DNA of 45,782 bases from a virus. Both the position numbers and the translations under genes were made by a program. Every line of letters begins with the position of its first letter. Position 1 is the stretch's first letter. Below are positions 20,501 through 27,114 of the stretch, one piece after another. The stretch lies in IMG/VR virus record IMGVR_UViG_3300017786_000018, positions 1 through 45,782 of that record. One strand, given 5' to 3'. Below the pieces are notes generated by a model, which saw only the letters and a program-made list of their open reading frames with translations, was not told where the DNA came from and did not search any database.

Positions 20501-23500
20501 GGTGGTAAGACTAGAAAGTTAACTTTCACTGATAGTGTAGGTAGTGGATTCTTTAACGCTGGTCAAGTAATCAGAACCGCTGATACAAAGGCAGAGGTTA
20601 TTGGTTATAATCAGGCAAGAAGAACTCTTTATCTTGGTAAGATTGGTAGAACTCAATCTACAGGTCAAGACTATCATTCAGCAACCTTTACTGCTGGAGC
20701 TTCTCTCAATACTTACAATGAGAGATATGGAACGGCATGTTTATCACTTTCTCGTGGTACTGCTCCTCATACTTTTGTTAGTGGTGTTACTAATGCAATC
20801 ACTGCATCTGTTGGTGCAAGTGGGACATTCACTGCTGCAACAGGAACAACTTATGAACCTCTTTCTGGACTCTTAGTCCTTGAGATTGGAACTCACTCCT
20901 TGACCACCAGCAATAAAGTAACTATTGCCGATAATGGTGTCGTATTCACTTGTGCTTCAGATAATAACACCAATAACTATGCATATCCTCGTTCTGGTGA
21001 TCCTGCATCTGGTCAAGCACTTACAATCACAGGAACCACTTCAACCACAATTACGGTTAACGTTGGAGCAGTTCCTGTTGATGAGTATATTAGTTATGCC
21101 ACCTCTACCGAATTTGGTTTTGGAACAGGTGCATTTACGGTCGAACTTTGGGTTAATCCTATTTCTGTTTCTGCAGGAAGCAAGTCACTCTTTGACTTTA
21201 GAACAGCAGCAACCGAACTGTCACCCTATCTGTATCTTGATGGTGCAAACCTAAAATACTACAATAATGGTAGTGTTACAATCACTGGTACAACAAACTT
21301 AGTTGCTGGAACTTGGTATCATGTTGCCATCAGCAGAAGCGGTAGTACAACTAAAATGTTCCTCAATGGAACACAAGAGGGTGGTGATTACAGTGACGCT
21401 AGTGATTATGGATCCACAAAACCAATTAGAATTGGTGCTGCTTATGACGCCACTGCAGTATTGCCTGGTTATGTCGATGAGTTCCGTGTTTCCAATAATG
21501 CTCGTTACACTGGTACATTCACTGCACCTGCAGGTATCTTCCAAGGTGATGCTAATACAAAACTACTTCTCCATATGGATGGTGAAGATGGTCAAACTTA
21601 TGTTGATGATTGGTCTGGCACCGAAGGATTTACTAAGGGTGAAGACTTCAATAACGGTGCAATTCTTGCAACATCTAGACTTACAGGAGCACCTGCTGGA
21701 TTCGCTGGTAGGTCTCAAAGATACTATGATGCTGCGAACCTGATTGAACTCAACAAAGATTATATTGCTAAGGAAACAGTCTATCTATTGACTCAGCAAT
21801 ATCCATCATTGACAATTCCTGGTGGTAATGTCAATTGTGAAGATGATATTCGCGATATCTTATCTGCGATTATCGAAGATCTTCGCAATGGTTCTAATAG
21901 TCATCTATGGGATGCTGCAGCATTGTATGTCGATAGAACAACTGTTCCTATCACTATCAGTCATGTTGATACTGAGATTACTGAAACCTTATGGGCATAT
22001 GAAAAAGTTGATGATATTCTCCAGTACATCATTAATAATACTCTTTGGACAACTGCTGGTTCTCATGGATTGACGCAGAGAACTGATACTACAATTACAG
22101 ATTCTTCTACGTCATCTCTGACTAAATTTACACCTGTTGCACCAACAACATATGCTGAGGATACAGGTCTGCTGACTCTATCCATTGGATCTCATTCACT
22201 AACAACAGCATCAAGAGTTTCTCTAGCAAGAGAATCAATTATATTCACTTGTGCTGATGATGGTAATGATCGTCAAATCGCTTATCCTGATCCTGGTAAT
22301 GCAACTGCATATGATCAAGTTCTAGCAGTAGAAGCAGTCACTGCAACAACAATCACTGTTAATGTTGGAGCATCTCCTGCTGGTCAGCAATATGCACACA
22401 CATTCGTAAGTGCTGCAGCAAATGCAGTCACTGAACTGGATTACACGACAGGAGATTGTGCAGATGTTTATAGCACAATCGGTAACCTGATTGACATCCT
22501 TACTGATACGCTCACCAATGCAAATCTGAGTTCTCCTGTCGATCATTTAGCAAGTGTAACTAAGGTTGCTCCAGTATTTGAATTCCAGGGTGGTACAGTT
22601 AATGCATACCTAGAAACCGACTTTACAGTTAACTATCAAGACACTGTAAATGATCTGATTTATACCAATCAAATTGATGGTGACGGTCAGTATAGATTTA
22701 GAGATGCCGCTGGATTGATTCGTGCTAACCGCACACCTATCGTAGATAAAGCAGCAGCAGATATGATCACAAGATATCCTGATCTCGCTCAGGATATGCC
22801 TAGAAACCAAAGTGGTGGTAGTACTGATGGTACTATTCGTTGTAAAACTGACCTAGGACAAATTCTAGACGCAGTTGCTAATGATATTGAAAATGGTGGT
22901 AATAGAAATACCGTCACTGCTGGTAACTTCTATGTCGGTGCTAGTGGAGAACTACAGCACATCAGACTACAAGCATTCCAGTCAATCTATGCACATGATC
23001 GCTTAGGTTACTATGCTAAGCAAGCAATTACTGGTGATCTGGATGAAACTAACACTGAATCTATCATTGTTGGTGATTGGGGTATTACAAATGATGGTGG
23101 TAATTGTGCTAACGTGCAATCCGCTATCGATACTCTGATTACAACAATCAATGATATTGTCGCTCCTACAGATGAAGATTTCAATATTGCTGCTGATAGA
23201 ATCTATTTCAACAGAAATTACATTGCTGAAGAAATTACTTCACTCACCACTCAAGAATTTACTTATGATCTGAATGGTGTGAATTACAGCGCACTGACGT
23301 TCCCTGGTTCTAATGGTGCTGTAACTTGCCAAAGAGATCTTAAACTGATTCTCTTAAGCATAATCTCCGATCTTCAAACGGGTGGTACTAATAGCACTAT
23401 TCAAGCAATTGAATTGTATCTGAATGCAAACCTCACTATCAATCATATTGAGAATGAGTTACTTGCTACCATTTACTCTATTGAATTACTCAAGACATTT

Positions 23501-26500
23501 GCTGAGAGAGCAGTACAGAATCTTCTGTATGATCAATTTGCTGCTGTAACTGGTAATCAGTATGCGGCACAATTCACATCACAGACCGCATACCGTGATG
23601 CTCTGTCACCCACAGCAATTAATAATGTTATCTACAGAATCAGAGATCTAGTTGATACCTCTGTTTCTATCCTTGCCCCTGGTAAAGATGAAGCAAGAAG
23701 TGCTGCTAAGAATCTTCTGTATAACAAGAATTACTATAAGGAAGAGATTTCTACACAGGCAATCGCACAGTTTGGTAGTGGATCATGGTCTTATGACACC
23801 TTCGTTGAAGGTCTTGTTGATGACATCGTACATGATTTGATCACTACTGATGTTGATACCAGTGTAACTGCATATACGATTACTCTCAGCGCTTCTACTG
23901 GTGCTTTCGTGGTCGGTGAAACTGTTACATCTAGCGGTGGTGGAACTGCAACTGTTCTTGACTGGGATACTGATACCGATACTTTATATGTCGGTGCATT
24001 TACTGGCACTGCATGGGCAGCAGCAGATACTCTGACTGCTCCTTCTACTGCAACAGGAACTATCGCTACTAGTGGCGTAAGTTCTGTGTATGATTGGTAT
24101 TCTTCTCCAGCAAACGTTAAGATTCTTGCTAAGGCAAGAACACTTACATCTAATATCTCAGGTCAAGTTTCTGGTACTAACCTCTTCACTAATCCTGAGG
24201 CATTTGCTGCTAACTGGCAGTTGAATGATCTTGGTGGTGTTGATTCTCTTCTGATTACAGATGATAGCATTGCTGCTCCTGACGCTACAGTTACTGCAGA
24301 GAAATTCTTCGCAGCAAACTCAAATGGTGGTGTTCATGACACGTTCAGAGATTACAGTCTGACTGCATTTGAAACGTTCGACTCAGGTGCAGTTAAATTT
24401 GACACTGATGGTGAAACTTTCGACACGGGTGCGGTTGGAATTGATGCTACTCAGACATTTACATTCTCAGTATTCTTCAAGTCTGCTGGATCTAATTCCC
24501 TCAGATATAAGATTACTCTTGATCCTGGAACTGCTTCTGAGCAGAACATCTTCTTCGATCTCAATCTCAACGCTGGAACCACAGGATCTCTGTTTATCCC
24601 TCAGGGTGGTATGACAGGCGATGCATTTGGTGCTGTTCCTTATGGTGATGGTTGGTACAGAGCATACATCACGACAACCTTCGGATTTGGTTTCTCTACA
24701 CTCAGAGGATCAGTCATTGTTAACTCTGCTACTGGTGCAACTAGTTGGACTGGTGATGGAAGCGTTGGTGCATACTTATGGGGTGCTAAACTCAATAAGG
24801 GTCCTCTTGATCCATACACTGCAGTCAGTGGAGAAATCTTCTACGCTGATACTGAGTACAACATCAAAAATTATGCAATCGATCTCTTAGAAGGATTTAT
24901 GGGTCAGGCACTGGATGACACCTTGACTTCTCCTTCTACCTCTGCTGGATTCTATAAATTCTATGATTCTACAGCAGCGTCTGATTACAATAAGGCAACT
25001 ATTCAAAGATCTATTCGTTATGCACTGAATATTATTCGTCAGCAATTAACCGTTGATAGTTACTACACAACTCTTGTTCAGGTCAATGGTATTTCCTTGG
25101 TCGCTAAGACATATGGAACTAGAGATATTCCTGTTGGAATTTCTGGTGGTCTGCAAGGTTCTGATTATATTTACGGTCTTAACAGTGACTCTTACGCTGA
25201 ATTGGAAGGAATTACTGTCAATGAAGCACAGATCGTTCAAGTCTATAAGAGATTTAGAATTGATGGTACTATCACCGATGGTCCTTTTACAATGGGTGAG
25301 GTTGTTGCCAAACAAGGCGCACCTTCCATCACTGGAGTTGTCTATGGATTCTTTGAAGATGCAAATTATAAGTATCTAGATGTTCGTGTTACCGCTGGTC
25401 CTTGGGCAGTTACAGATACTCTCGTAGGTGCAACAAACTCAACAACTGCACAAATTAGTGCAGAAGAAGATAGACTGCATGTAATTGATCTGAGAGGCGA
25501 CTTTGCCAACAATATTCCATTCAAGGGATATACCAGTGGCAATTCTGCACTACCTACAGGATTCCTTAAGACACAAGCTGCTGTAACCAGCAATTCTGGT
25601 GGTACTCTGACAGTAGATACTGAAAGTTTAATTGGCAGTTTTGAAAAGACTTCTGTGGTTTATCCTGAGTCCTCTAGACAATATCTGGATGTTTCACAAT
25701 ATGCTGGTCTCGATGTTCAGGTTGGTCAACGAATTGCATCTGAGGGATATATCAGACTTGGAATTGGTATTGTTAGTGGATTGAATACATTCGTAGAAGG
25801 TAATAGACTTTACAAGGTTGTTAACGGCAATCAAGATACTGCTAACTACGCTATTATTACTGAAGTTGATCTTGATAACAACTATCTCTATGTTAGTCAG
25901 GTTGTAGGCACATTTACTAACGGTGATTTAGTTGGTGATTATGGTGTTGGTAACAACTTCCCTGTTGGTTACGCATCGATTAGCACTAAGGTTACAACTG
26001 CTGGCGCTGCTGCTGCTCTTGTACAGGATATTCGTCCAGTGGGTCTTAACAGAAGAATCTACCTGAGTGATATTCGTGGAGCATTCGATCTTAAAGATTC
26101 TATCAAAGGTCTTGATGGATATCGTGCAGCAGTTATTGATAAGGTTGATTTGAAGGCAAGAACAAAACGTGCTTTCAAAGGATTTGATGGTACTCAAACC
26201 AACTTTAAACTTACTACTGATAATGGCGTACAGTATCTTCCTGATCCTGCAGGTCATCTATTAACCTTTATCAATGGTGTTCTACAACCTCCTGGTGCAA
26301 CGAATGCATTCACAGCATTCTCGGATGAAATTCAATTCACCGAAGCACCTGATCCTGGTGCATCCTTCACTGGATTCTATGTTGGTAAGTTGAGACAGTT
26401 GGATGATATCTCGTTTGAGTTTGATTCCTTACGTCAGTCTTTCAACCTCAAGCGTAATGATGTATTCTATTCACTGACATTGACTGATGGTGTTCAATCG

Positions 26501-27091
26501 AGCGTTATTAGACCTGAAAACAATATCATTGTTTCCATTAACGGTGTTCTCCAAGAACCTGGTGTTGGTTTTGAAATTGTTGGTTCTAGAATTATCTTCT
26601 CAGAAATCCCTCGTGTTGGATCGACCTTTGTCGCATTCTCCTACGTTGGTTCTGAAGCAGACGTTGAAGCAGCATCTGTCGTTCCTCCAATTGAATCGGG
26701 TGACTTCATCCAAATTCAAGGTGAGACAACTGACAGAGAAGTTGCTCTGATTGAATCTTCAAACTCCCTAATCACATTTGATTATCTGGGATCTGTCTTT
26801 GGACAAGATGGGCAAGCGTCCGCTGTTCTGACAAGTGGATTCATTGACAGGGTGCAGGTTACTGCTGGCGGTTCTAACTATACATCTAGACCTACTGTGA
26901 GACTTGACTCTATTTCTGGATTCGATGGTCAAGTACGCGCACTGGTAGGTGTTGCAGGTGTTGAAATGAGTAGTTCGGGTTCTGGTTATCAAAACCCAGA
27001 AATCATTATCGAGACATCTGTTCCCGATGATTGGACTGCACCAGATCTTTCCCTATATGGTGAAGAGGTTATCGATCCAGAGATCCTATAA
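8564..27091 (+). CDS. Giant 6175-aa modular baseplate/fibre protein at the gp7 position
   Basis: One open frame of 6175 codons with no internal stop, well over 600 kDa. It sits between gp6 and gp8, where T4 has the 1032-aa wedge protein gp7. The first 90 residues (PDFIGSEYPLFNKFIEYYY...), an FYSSKGTSFSVAYLFKLLYG motif near 690 and a YYQDFSYAVKSSVSIDDW...HPASFKVFGE motif near 3450 are the parts I recognise from cyanophage structural proteins. Other modules, approximate residues: GxGY arrays 315-620, 1120-1335 and 3005-3235; YHYH domain 1370-1545 (HSPIIGWAFDG from 1418); propeller-like 1820-2205; LamG 2258-2428; cupredoxin-like without ligands 2857-2955; split LamG 4053-4327; helical repeats 4386-5096; CBM-like 5205-5425; INGVLQ modules near the C-terminus. 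Probably a wedge scaffold combined with surface-binding functions; the gp7 equivalence is by position only. Confidence 0.85.
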   Translation: MNINKVSQSIASQTPDFIGSEYPLFNKFIEYYYRSQEKTGLGQNIVNNFLQYLDIDKLDIGILDGSTKVVEEITATSDTIVVESVDQFLDANGSILIGDEVIYYESTTTSPNIALTPGISYEQVKLKWTPLAQIIDSFDGTTRSFPLTSQANPIGPPTAQHIIVSLYGDVLIPNTDYTISGTNIVFTNPPRSRIASDDNSSTYITFLSGFIENTIVGIDNISNSFGEGKTEFKLTRNGVKYEPIVDEYLVAVYDNELLVPKVDYFLDGDIFIFNTAPLNGRFLSLYSIEAPIPSFGSGAVGYARIDNLGQLTSISINENGSGYRFQYPPKVNISSVKSGAGANATALVNGIKSSTLLSGGKGYSDTNPPTVVIENPTVAGSKLAELKATVTDGTITAVNIVDSGSGYTFTPRVTFRQPGGAILGAPTISSGSISGTVTVIDGGQGYTTAPTIYVDEPLGDNPIRANIQAVLTNGVITGTNVLNAGQGYTSVPRVAVIDPTGAQVLQTQVDGDGRVIGIEILSGGNGFDDVPSVYIVDNRPNGGIGATATASIFNGRITDINVTNFGSGYSAATPPSVVIQAPPQAEASVEIGLNEITGFSINKSGKEYSKAQFIGCARAASGVTSYTESGNAVFSNDTMAMPAAASANVKCLDALFVKRLLDKYTEQFLPDVPELDYKKIDVRTAIKSVKDFYSSKGTSFSVAYLFKLLYGEQISISYPKDQIIKPSSATWSIDTILRATLVSGDPTNIKDGLLTQEADIADPNIRAASALVENYISIKTSEVEIFELVLSEETIVGSFTVPYKTKLAEPLGIEDNVITVDSTIGWPERNGEFVIGSSEVVQYKEKSLNQFIECTRSVNNIVEDWDSATPVASNFTVFINRGTAQEVVLNVVGIVDAQQTTLTDTGSYYLSGDKLTVSKLGGTSTKPELRTWLYNVKKLIEVSSVTFGGINNRFATITCSNAHGLLVGDQVTVYGANPIIYNGSFFVTSRDSETIFQYQLPQPATVIPQGNILVSVDLNKGKSDNIAVLNSIGPYTTNVQNSFFNDDSVYVASTGIPNYAIGPFPGSALLPGNQRKLNRFPLNPLTISTKSSISPGPVGTWVNGVSIWSYKSDIAKTFGPVTSIGITDAGSDYDAASPPTITISGGGGTGATASVVVDGSITSITVDASGSNYTSSPLVSIVGGGGSGAAATAIITKGVVSRILMNSGGTGYTSQPSITIVGGGGTGATATASVRGPIKSIGVDEGGASYTSQPDVSLSSGSGAVAQAIVSNGRIISIAIISAGSGYTTAPEVTIQGDGFGALARATIDTDGENAGRVTAIEILNRGINYVQGTTIINLTSVGNNATFSSNVFQWTYNLEQTTTFDAAKGAVFAGFNNQYGGEYAHLANPQKLRYILGDNLFVNTNGETLEQEDQLTHSPIIGWAFDGNPIYGPYGYTDPTDQASAISRLDTSYRLKTNLVYNETTNPYPVRTAGPLLTEETAGKFIEDYEYVFGLGDLDQYNGRFCKTPNFPEGVYCYFVTIDTTENGNALFPYVTGPDFNSVVDSWNLNKDAVQQNIPTGVVRYRDPYENVDIDVERAPNASTNALTTEGGEILLFDIEDENRDGIIDAAETADPDQLFEESPLQLFDYFPSVRFDSKVDIEVETITKFEDAAVTGFTVENPGKSYQVNDILTFDNSGTEGIGVSARVSRITGETIQSYGFETVNDKNYGVVQTTVPHNITAGDTVFVDYSPVMDNTNKQFIVRQLKGIEELVIEQSGSGYDDQIPPTIIIDGDGESASLEAVVTTVGSIDNVNIINSGSGYTKNPRVILSHPQVFKKADYYVSTIANQNYVKVNDAIVNGDKELFVCGKTLDNNSNEVAFIAKFSALGVKEWENSLESQTGQTYTEFLKLDVSGNNIWVVGENKPNATILAAYNPDIILAKYTQADDGLSATLNFQKGYAGISGSTRADKVTAIKRYSDTRYIIGGYTNTNSANPYDAFIASIDSTGNFAAKRKISTSSKSEKLLDLIVLDDAVYFVLETADSDSATDIKLSFGKAQIGTSAITIDWIKEINNSLYSFLNVSLVSDEFNECYINATLRLKSDNTTKDSFWVGKFDTTGEVLWNYRYVAPAGESVEVAQKGVIDIFGDLNVAFTRTNNTTLYKTVDTVKIGYDGKIKSHTNNEFNKNNIEGISVHALTVDNSGDVYALGQTSWNRNEFILEFTSGATTDTCDHYTPTYTGTAGAIQYLANAAYLPGYQTASPSSWENANITIPAAQLGTKLNDDWTCEFMVYKNGSEYNDFSQTQVTLMAIGDATVSTGGLWLYYDLSSGKLELVVTNNTTSINSAGSALQSVSTTMYADNNWQFVGLTKSGNTFTGYVNGIQVFTGTIADTSLGNKDMFFGNIPGRNTTLGDFRSNEQFQGYFDNIRLRNRLVTPTVPSEVSALPTSGGYGLAFSWVDTAWFTTNMNRYDYIDYIGWALKTDKNSDSARIGDQGVKTNTGVGFARTTVTPVTGSTLTVTNVGLALGDAGLQTLDFDDATITLAQDTEALTYAVDDWSSRTSTVPSPGSQKLKVTAVVRNRYYIKVTNTVKIDNVQELTINQPFAFTVGSKLRLNSDSGSFINSGYILRIDRTNNKVYVAVNNNAWSDDLNTGNLLTEQFAEQSTYGITGPVPQDVNIITDYIFEKIDNTTPGTFDIDLDKYNLDNTYNAGGGQNLDSFAKFKPFNTDFYGVKIEEVSGSSTFIVGSVVNISASDISFNAAYTTAQITNLTGVLKITLVATLDKTLQCTAVANTDEVYVITNDKHYLSVGENISVDGNPSQESGGVTYDEYDGSFIVDSVVSSKEFTYKLSAAAITAPAVSAGSVSVFGKSPVLKMYYGHQYLFDLSHSSMAGANLSFSKDNLFKLEYSFNSIERIGTPGLTGEGQPTPTVKLKVGRGTVTNISYYFDPSRTGSESPIADGSYLDIVDSPYLGTFTITDTSGGTITTGDTIYKFLLPDEPEGVATVSQSSYSTSSTKAVGPISDIRIVNAGGFYSRLPIVTGIQSSRKIERVAINEPGTEYTVGTYNAVPIGGDGEGGLVSITVADGTDDEGVSIPGQVQEVVVTSPGKGYTTATIDLEAIEGILGAGLTGSGAELEVVIPPFGVGASIFTKGDKVGKIKKLKNNNFGYDYPHDYTLRPEITFPINAQLTSTSILDSITVTNPGSGYSQAPAVVITGGGGTGAIAEASIRNGRIDQILVKDPGAGYSSEPTVSLKSSFNYVVNLDLGLLQFAFPHGIVNGSEVTLSVTDTGDGADFPLAAGALGRLNSTTTYFAITGSANSLEDDQLKLAITAANAELGDSISYANTGVGRQSLLTESFGAAASANVITSTFLEGELVYQGDTLETATATGYVSTNSGWQVGPRVLKIVDYTGDFASNQRVTGVISKSSGIISDLKIAKGVLEIGSITKTTGQFIDDVGKPSEIIQKIQDSYYYQDFSYAVKSSVSIDDWKDILIKNVHPASFKVFGELNLNEYGSIPNKITDFQLTKSVELARESIVPNIQSFSLVEPVYSEFNNTEVLFRQKRLTSSENILTSVVQRIDNISNLFDGERISFPLTVSGNNVVANSNQLMIVLNGVAQTPNTSFEVQGDSIVFSEPPSPPASVKYVNVTIDQINNVSFAFTNQSGIFPYVGDTLIGVSSTARLTVTKVLGDVIQGYVTEGTFIIGELCTVGATGFSANLATNTAITNIGLFAFGETVTNLQGDTAKVEQINLQSGQETPLAKLRYTIGAATASVEVVAIADVDAPVPAGTFTQGQKYQFGSEIFTVNTITDGSDSTTLGLTRGEDGTQAVAQQEDIPIYGTQISVTDALTLSKTAGTYKSTPGLYDIELNDVIIGASSGVVARITSTSAYQDPVTQEFIGQVNISEGSSFFGLLFNRITSQTYPNIVLDDISKSTVSIVDFTDNATAFDIRFPSNELINNFVIPYDTASGALQQDEYIRNYKLEYGSSSADFFANEGGKTRKLTFTDSVGSGFFNAGQVIRTADTKAEVIGYNQARRTLYLGKIGRTQSTGQDYHSATFTAGASLNTYNERYGTACLSLSRGTAPHTFVSGVTNAITASVGASGTFTAATGTTYEPLSGLLVLEIGTHSLTTSNKVTIADNGVVFTCASDNNTNNYAYPRSGDPASGQALTITGTTSTTITVNVGAVPVDEYISYATSTEFGFGTGAFTVELWVNPISVSAGSKSLFDFRTAATELSPYLYLDGANLKYYNNGSVTITGTTNLVAGTWYHVAISRSGSTTKMFLNGTQEGGDYSDASDYGSTKPIRIGAAYDATAVLPGYVDEFRVSNNARYTGTFTAPAGIFQGDANTKLLLHMDGEDGQTYVDDWSGTEGFTKGEDFNNGAILATSRLTGAPAGFAGRSQRYYDAANLIELNKDYIAKETVYLLTQQYPSLTIPGGNVNCEDDIRDILSAIIEDLRNGSNSHLWDAAALYVDRTTVPITISHVDTEITETLWAYEKVDDILQYIINNTLWTTAGSHGLTQRTDTTITDSSTSSLTKFTPVAPTTYAEDTGLLTLSIGSHSLTTASRVSLARESIIFTCADDGNDRQIAYPDPGNATAYDQVLAVEAVTATTITVNVGASPAGQQYAHTFVSAAANAVTELDYTTGDCADVYSTIGNLIDILTDTLTNANLSSPVDHLASVTKVAPVFEFQGGTVNAYLETDFTVNYQDTVNDLIYTNQIDGDGQYRFRDAAGLIRANRTPIVDKAAADMITRYPDLAQDMPRNQSGGSTDGTIRCKTDLGQILDAVANDIENGGNRNTVTAGNFYVGASGELQHIRLQAFQSIYAHDRLGYYAKQAITGDLDETNTESIIVGDWGITNDGGNCANVQSAIDTLITTINDIVAPTDEDFNIAADRIYFNRNYIAEEITSLTTQEFTYDLNGVNYSALTFPGSNGAVTCQRDLKLILLSIISDLQTGGTNSTIQAIELYLNANLTINHIENELLATIYSIELLKTFAERAVQNLLYDQFAAVTGNQYAAQFTSQTAYRDALSPTAINNVIYRIRDLVDTSVSILAPGKDEARSAAKNLLYNKNYYKEEISTQAIAQFGSGSWSYDTFVEGLVDDIVHDLITTDVDTSVTAYTITLSASTGAFVVGETVTSSGGGTATVLDWDTDTDTLYVGAFTGTAWAAADTLTAPSTATGTIATSGVSSVYDWYSSPANVKILAKARTLTSNISGQVSGTNLFTNPEAFAANWQLNDLGGVDSLLITDDSIAAPDATVTAEKFFAANSNGGVHDTFRDYSLTAFETFDSGAVKFDTDGETFDTGAVGIDATQTFTFSVFFKSAGSNSLRYKITLDPGTASEQNIFFDLNLNAGTTGSLFIPQGGMTGDAFGAVPYGDGWYRAYITTTFGFGFSTLRGSVIVNSATGATSWTGDGSVGAYLWGAKLNKGPLDPYTAVSGEIFYADTEYNIKNYAIDLLEGFMGQALDDTLTSPSTSAGFYKFYDSTAASDYNKATIQRSIRYALNIIRQQLTVDSYYTTLVQVNGISLVAKTYGTRDIPVGISGGLQGSDYIYGLNSDSYAELEGITVNEAQIVQVYKRFRIDGTITDGPFTMGEVVAKQGAPSITGVVYGFFEDANYKYLDVRVTAGPWAVTDTLVGATNSTTAQISAEEDRLHVIDLRGDFANNIPFKGYTSGNSALPTGFLKTQAAVTSNSGGTLTVDTESLIGSFEKTSVVYPESSRQYLDVSQYAGLDVQVGQRIASEGYIRLGIGIVSGLNTFVEGNRLYKVVNGNQDTANYAIITEVDLDNNYLYVSQVVGTFTNGDLVGDYGVGNNFPVGYASISTKVTTAGAAAALVQDIRPVGLNRRIYLSDIRGAFDLKDSIKGLDGYRAAVIDKVDLKARTKRAFKGFDGTQTNFKLTTDNGVQYLPDPAGHLLTFINGVLQPPGATNAFTAFSDEIQFTEAPDPGASFTGFYVGKLRQLDDISFEFDSLRQSFNLKRNDVFYSLTLTDGVQSSVIRPENNIIVSINGVLQEPGVGFEIVGSRIIFSEIPRVGSTFVAFSYVGSEADVEAASVVPPIESGDFIQIQGETTDREVALIESSNSLITFDYLGSVFGQDGQASAVLTSGFIDRVQVTAGGSNYTSRPTVRLDSISGFDGQVRALVGVAGVEMSSSGSGYQNPEIIIETSVPDDWTAPDLSLYGEEVIDPEIL
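9506..10420 (+). repeat. GxGY beta-repeat array 1 in the giant gene
   Basis: About eight degenerate copies of a 35-45 residue unit. Each has a strand, the turn G-x-G-Y (for example NGSGYR, GGKGYS, SGSGYT, GGQGYT, AGQGYT, GSGYSA), a 'P.v.i' strand, a Gly/Ala-rich loop (GAxATA) and a 'v.nG.I..I.v' strand. Copies differ by substitutions rather than frameshifts, so this is protein-level repetition. A rigid beta-solenoid or bead-on-string stalk is likely. Confidence 0.8.
11930..12570 (+). repeat. GxGY beta-repeat array 2, with near-identical GGTGGTGG DNA
   Basis: Five to six copies of the same unit, here more uniform, with the loop GGGGTGATA or GGGGSGAAA. At DNA level the loop segments around 11996-12020 and 12227-12252 are almost identical, and another relative lies near 18158-18182. 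This higher identity suggests recent duplication or gene conversion within the array. Confidence 0.75.
17575..18275 (+). repeat. GxGY beta-repeat array 3, including a module shared with gp8
   Basis: Repeats with NAGGFYSR, EPGTEYTV, SPGKGYTT, NPGSGYSQ and DPGAGYSS turns. The middle section (GTYNAVPIGGDGEGGLVSI, then VVVTSPGKGYTTATIDLEAIEGI, then ELEVVIPPFGVGA) lines up residue by residue with bases 33180-33450 of gp8. Confidence 0.75.
21720..23850 (+). repeat. Helical repeat block in the giant gene, four units
   Basis: Four diverged units start near 21720, 22693, 23183 and 23698. The shared pattern is a helix with A...I..N..YI.kE, a loop with a single Cys (C4425, C4760, C4922 in the first three units), then D(l/i)..IL..I..DL..GgN, and an A..Y helix. 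Unit four lacks the cysteine loop and runs into other modules. The block is alpha-helical within an otherwise beta protein. Confidence 0.65.
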
Positions 27092-27094
27092 ATA
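27087..27094 (+). promoter_or_regulatory. T4-type late promoter TATAAATA
   Basis: An exact match to the T4 late promoter core, overlapping the stop codon of the giant gene (TAA 27089-27091). Expected start near 27100, giving a leader of about 15 bases before the ATG at 27115. Confidence 0.75.
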
Positions 27095-27114
27095 ACTAAA
27101 AATTCCTACGAGTA

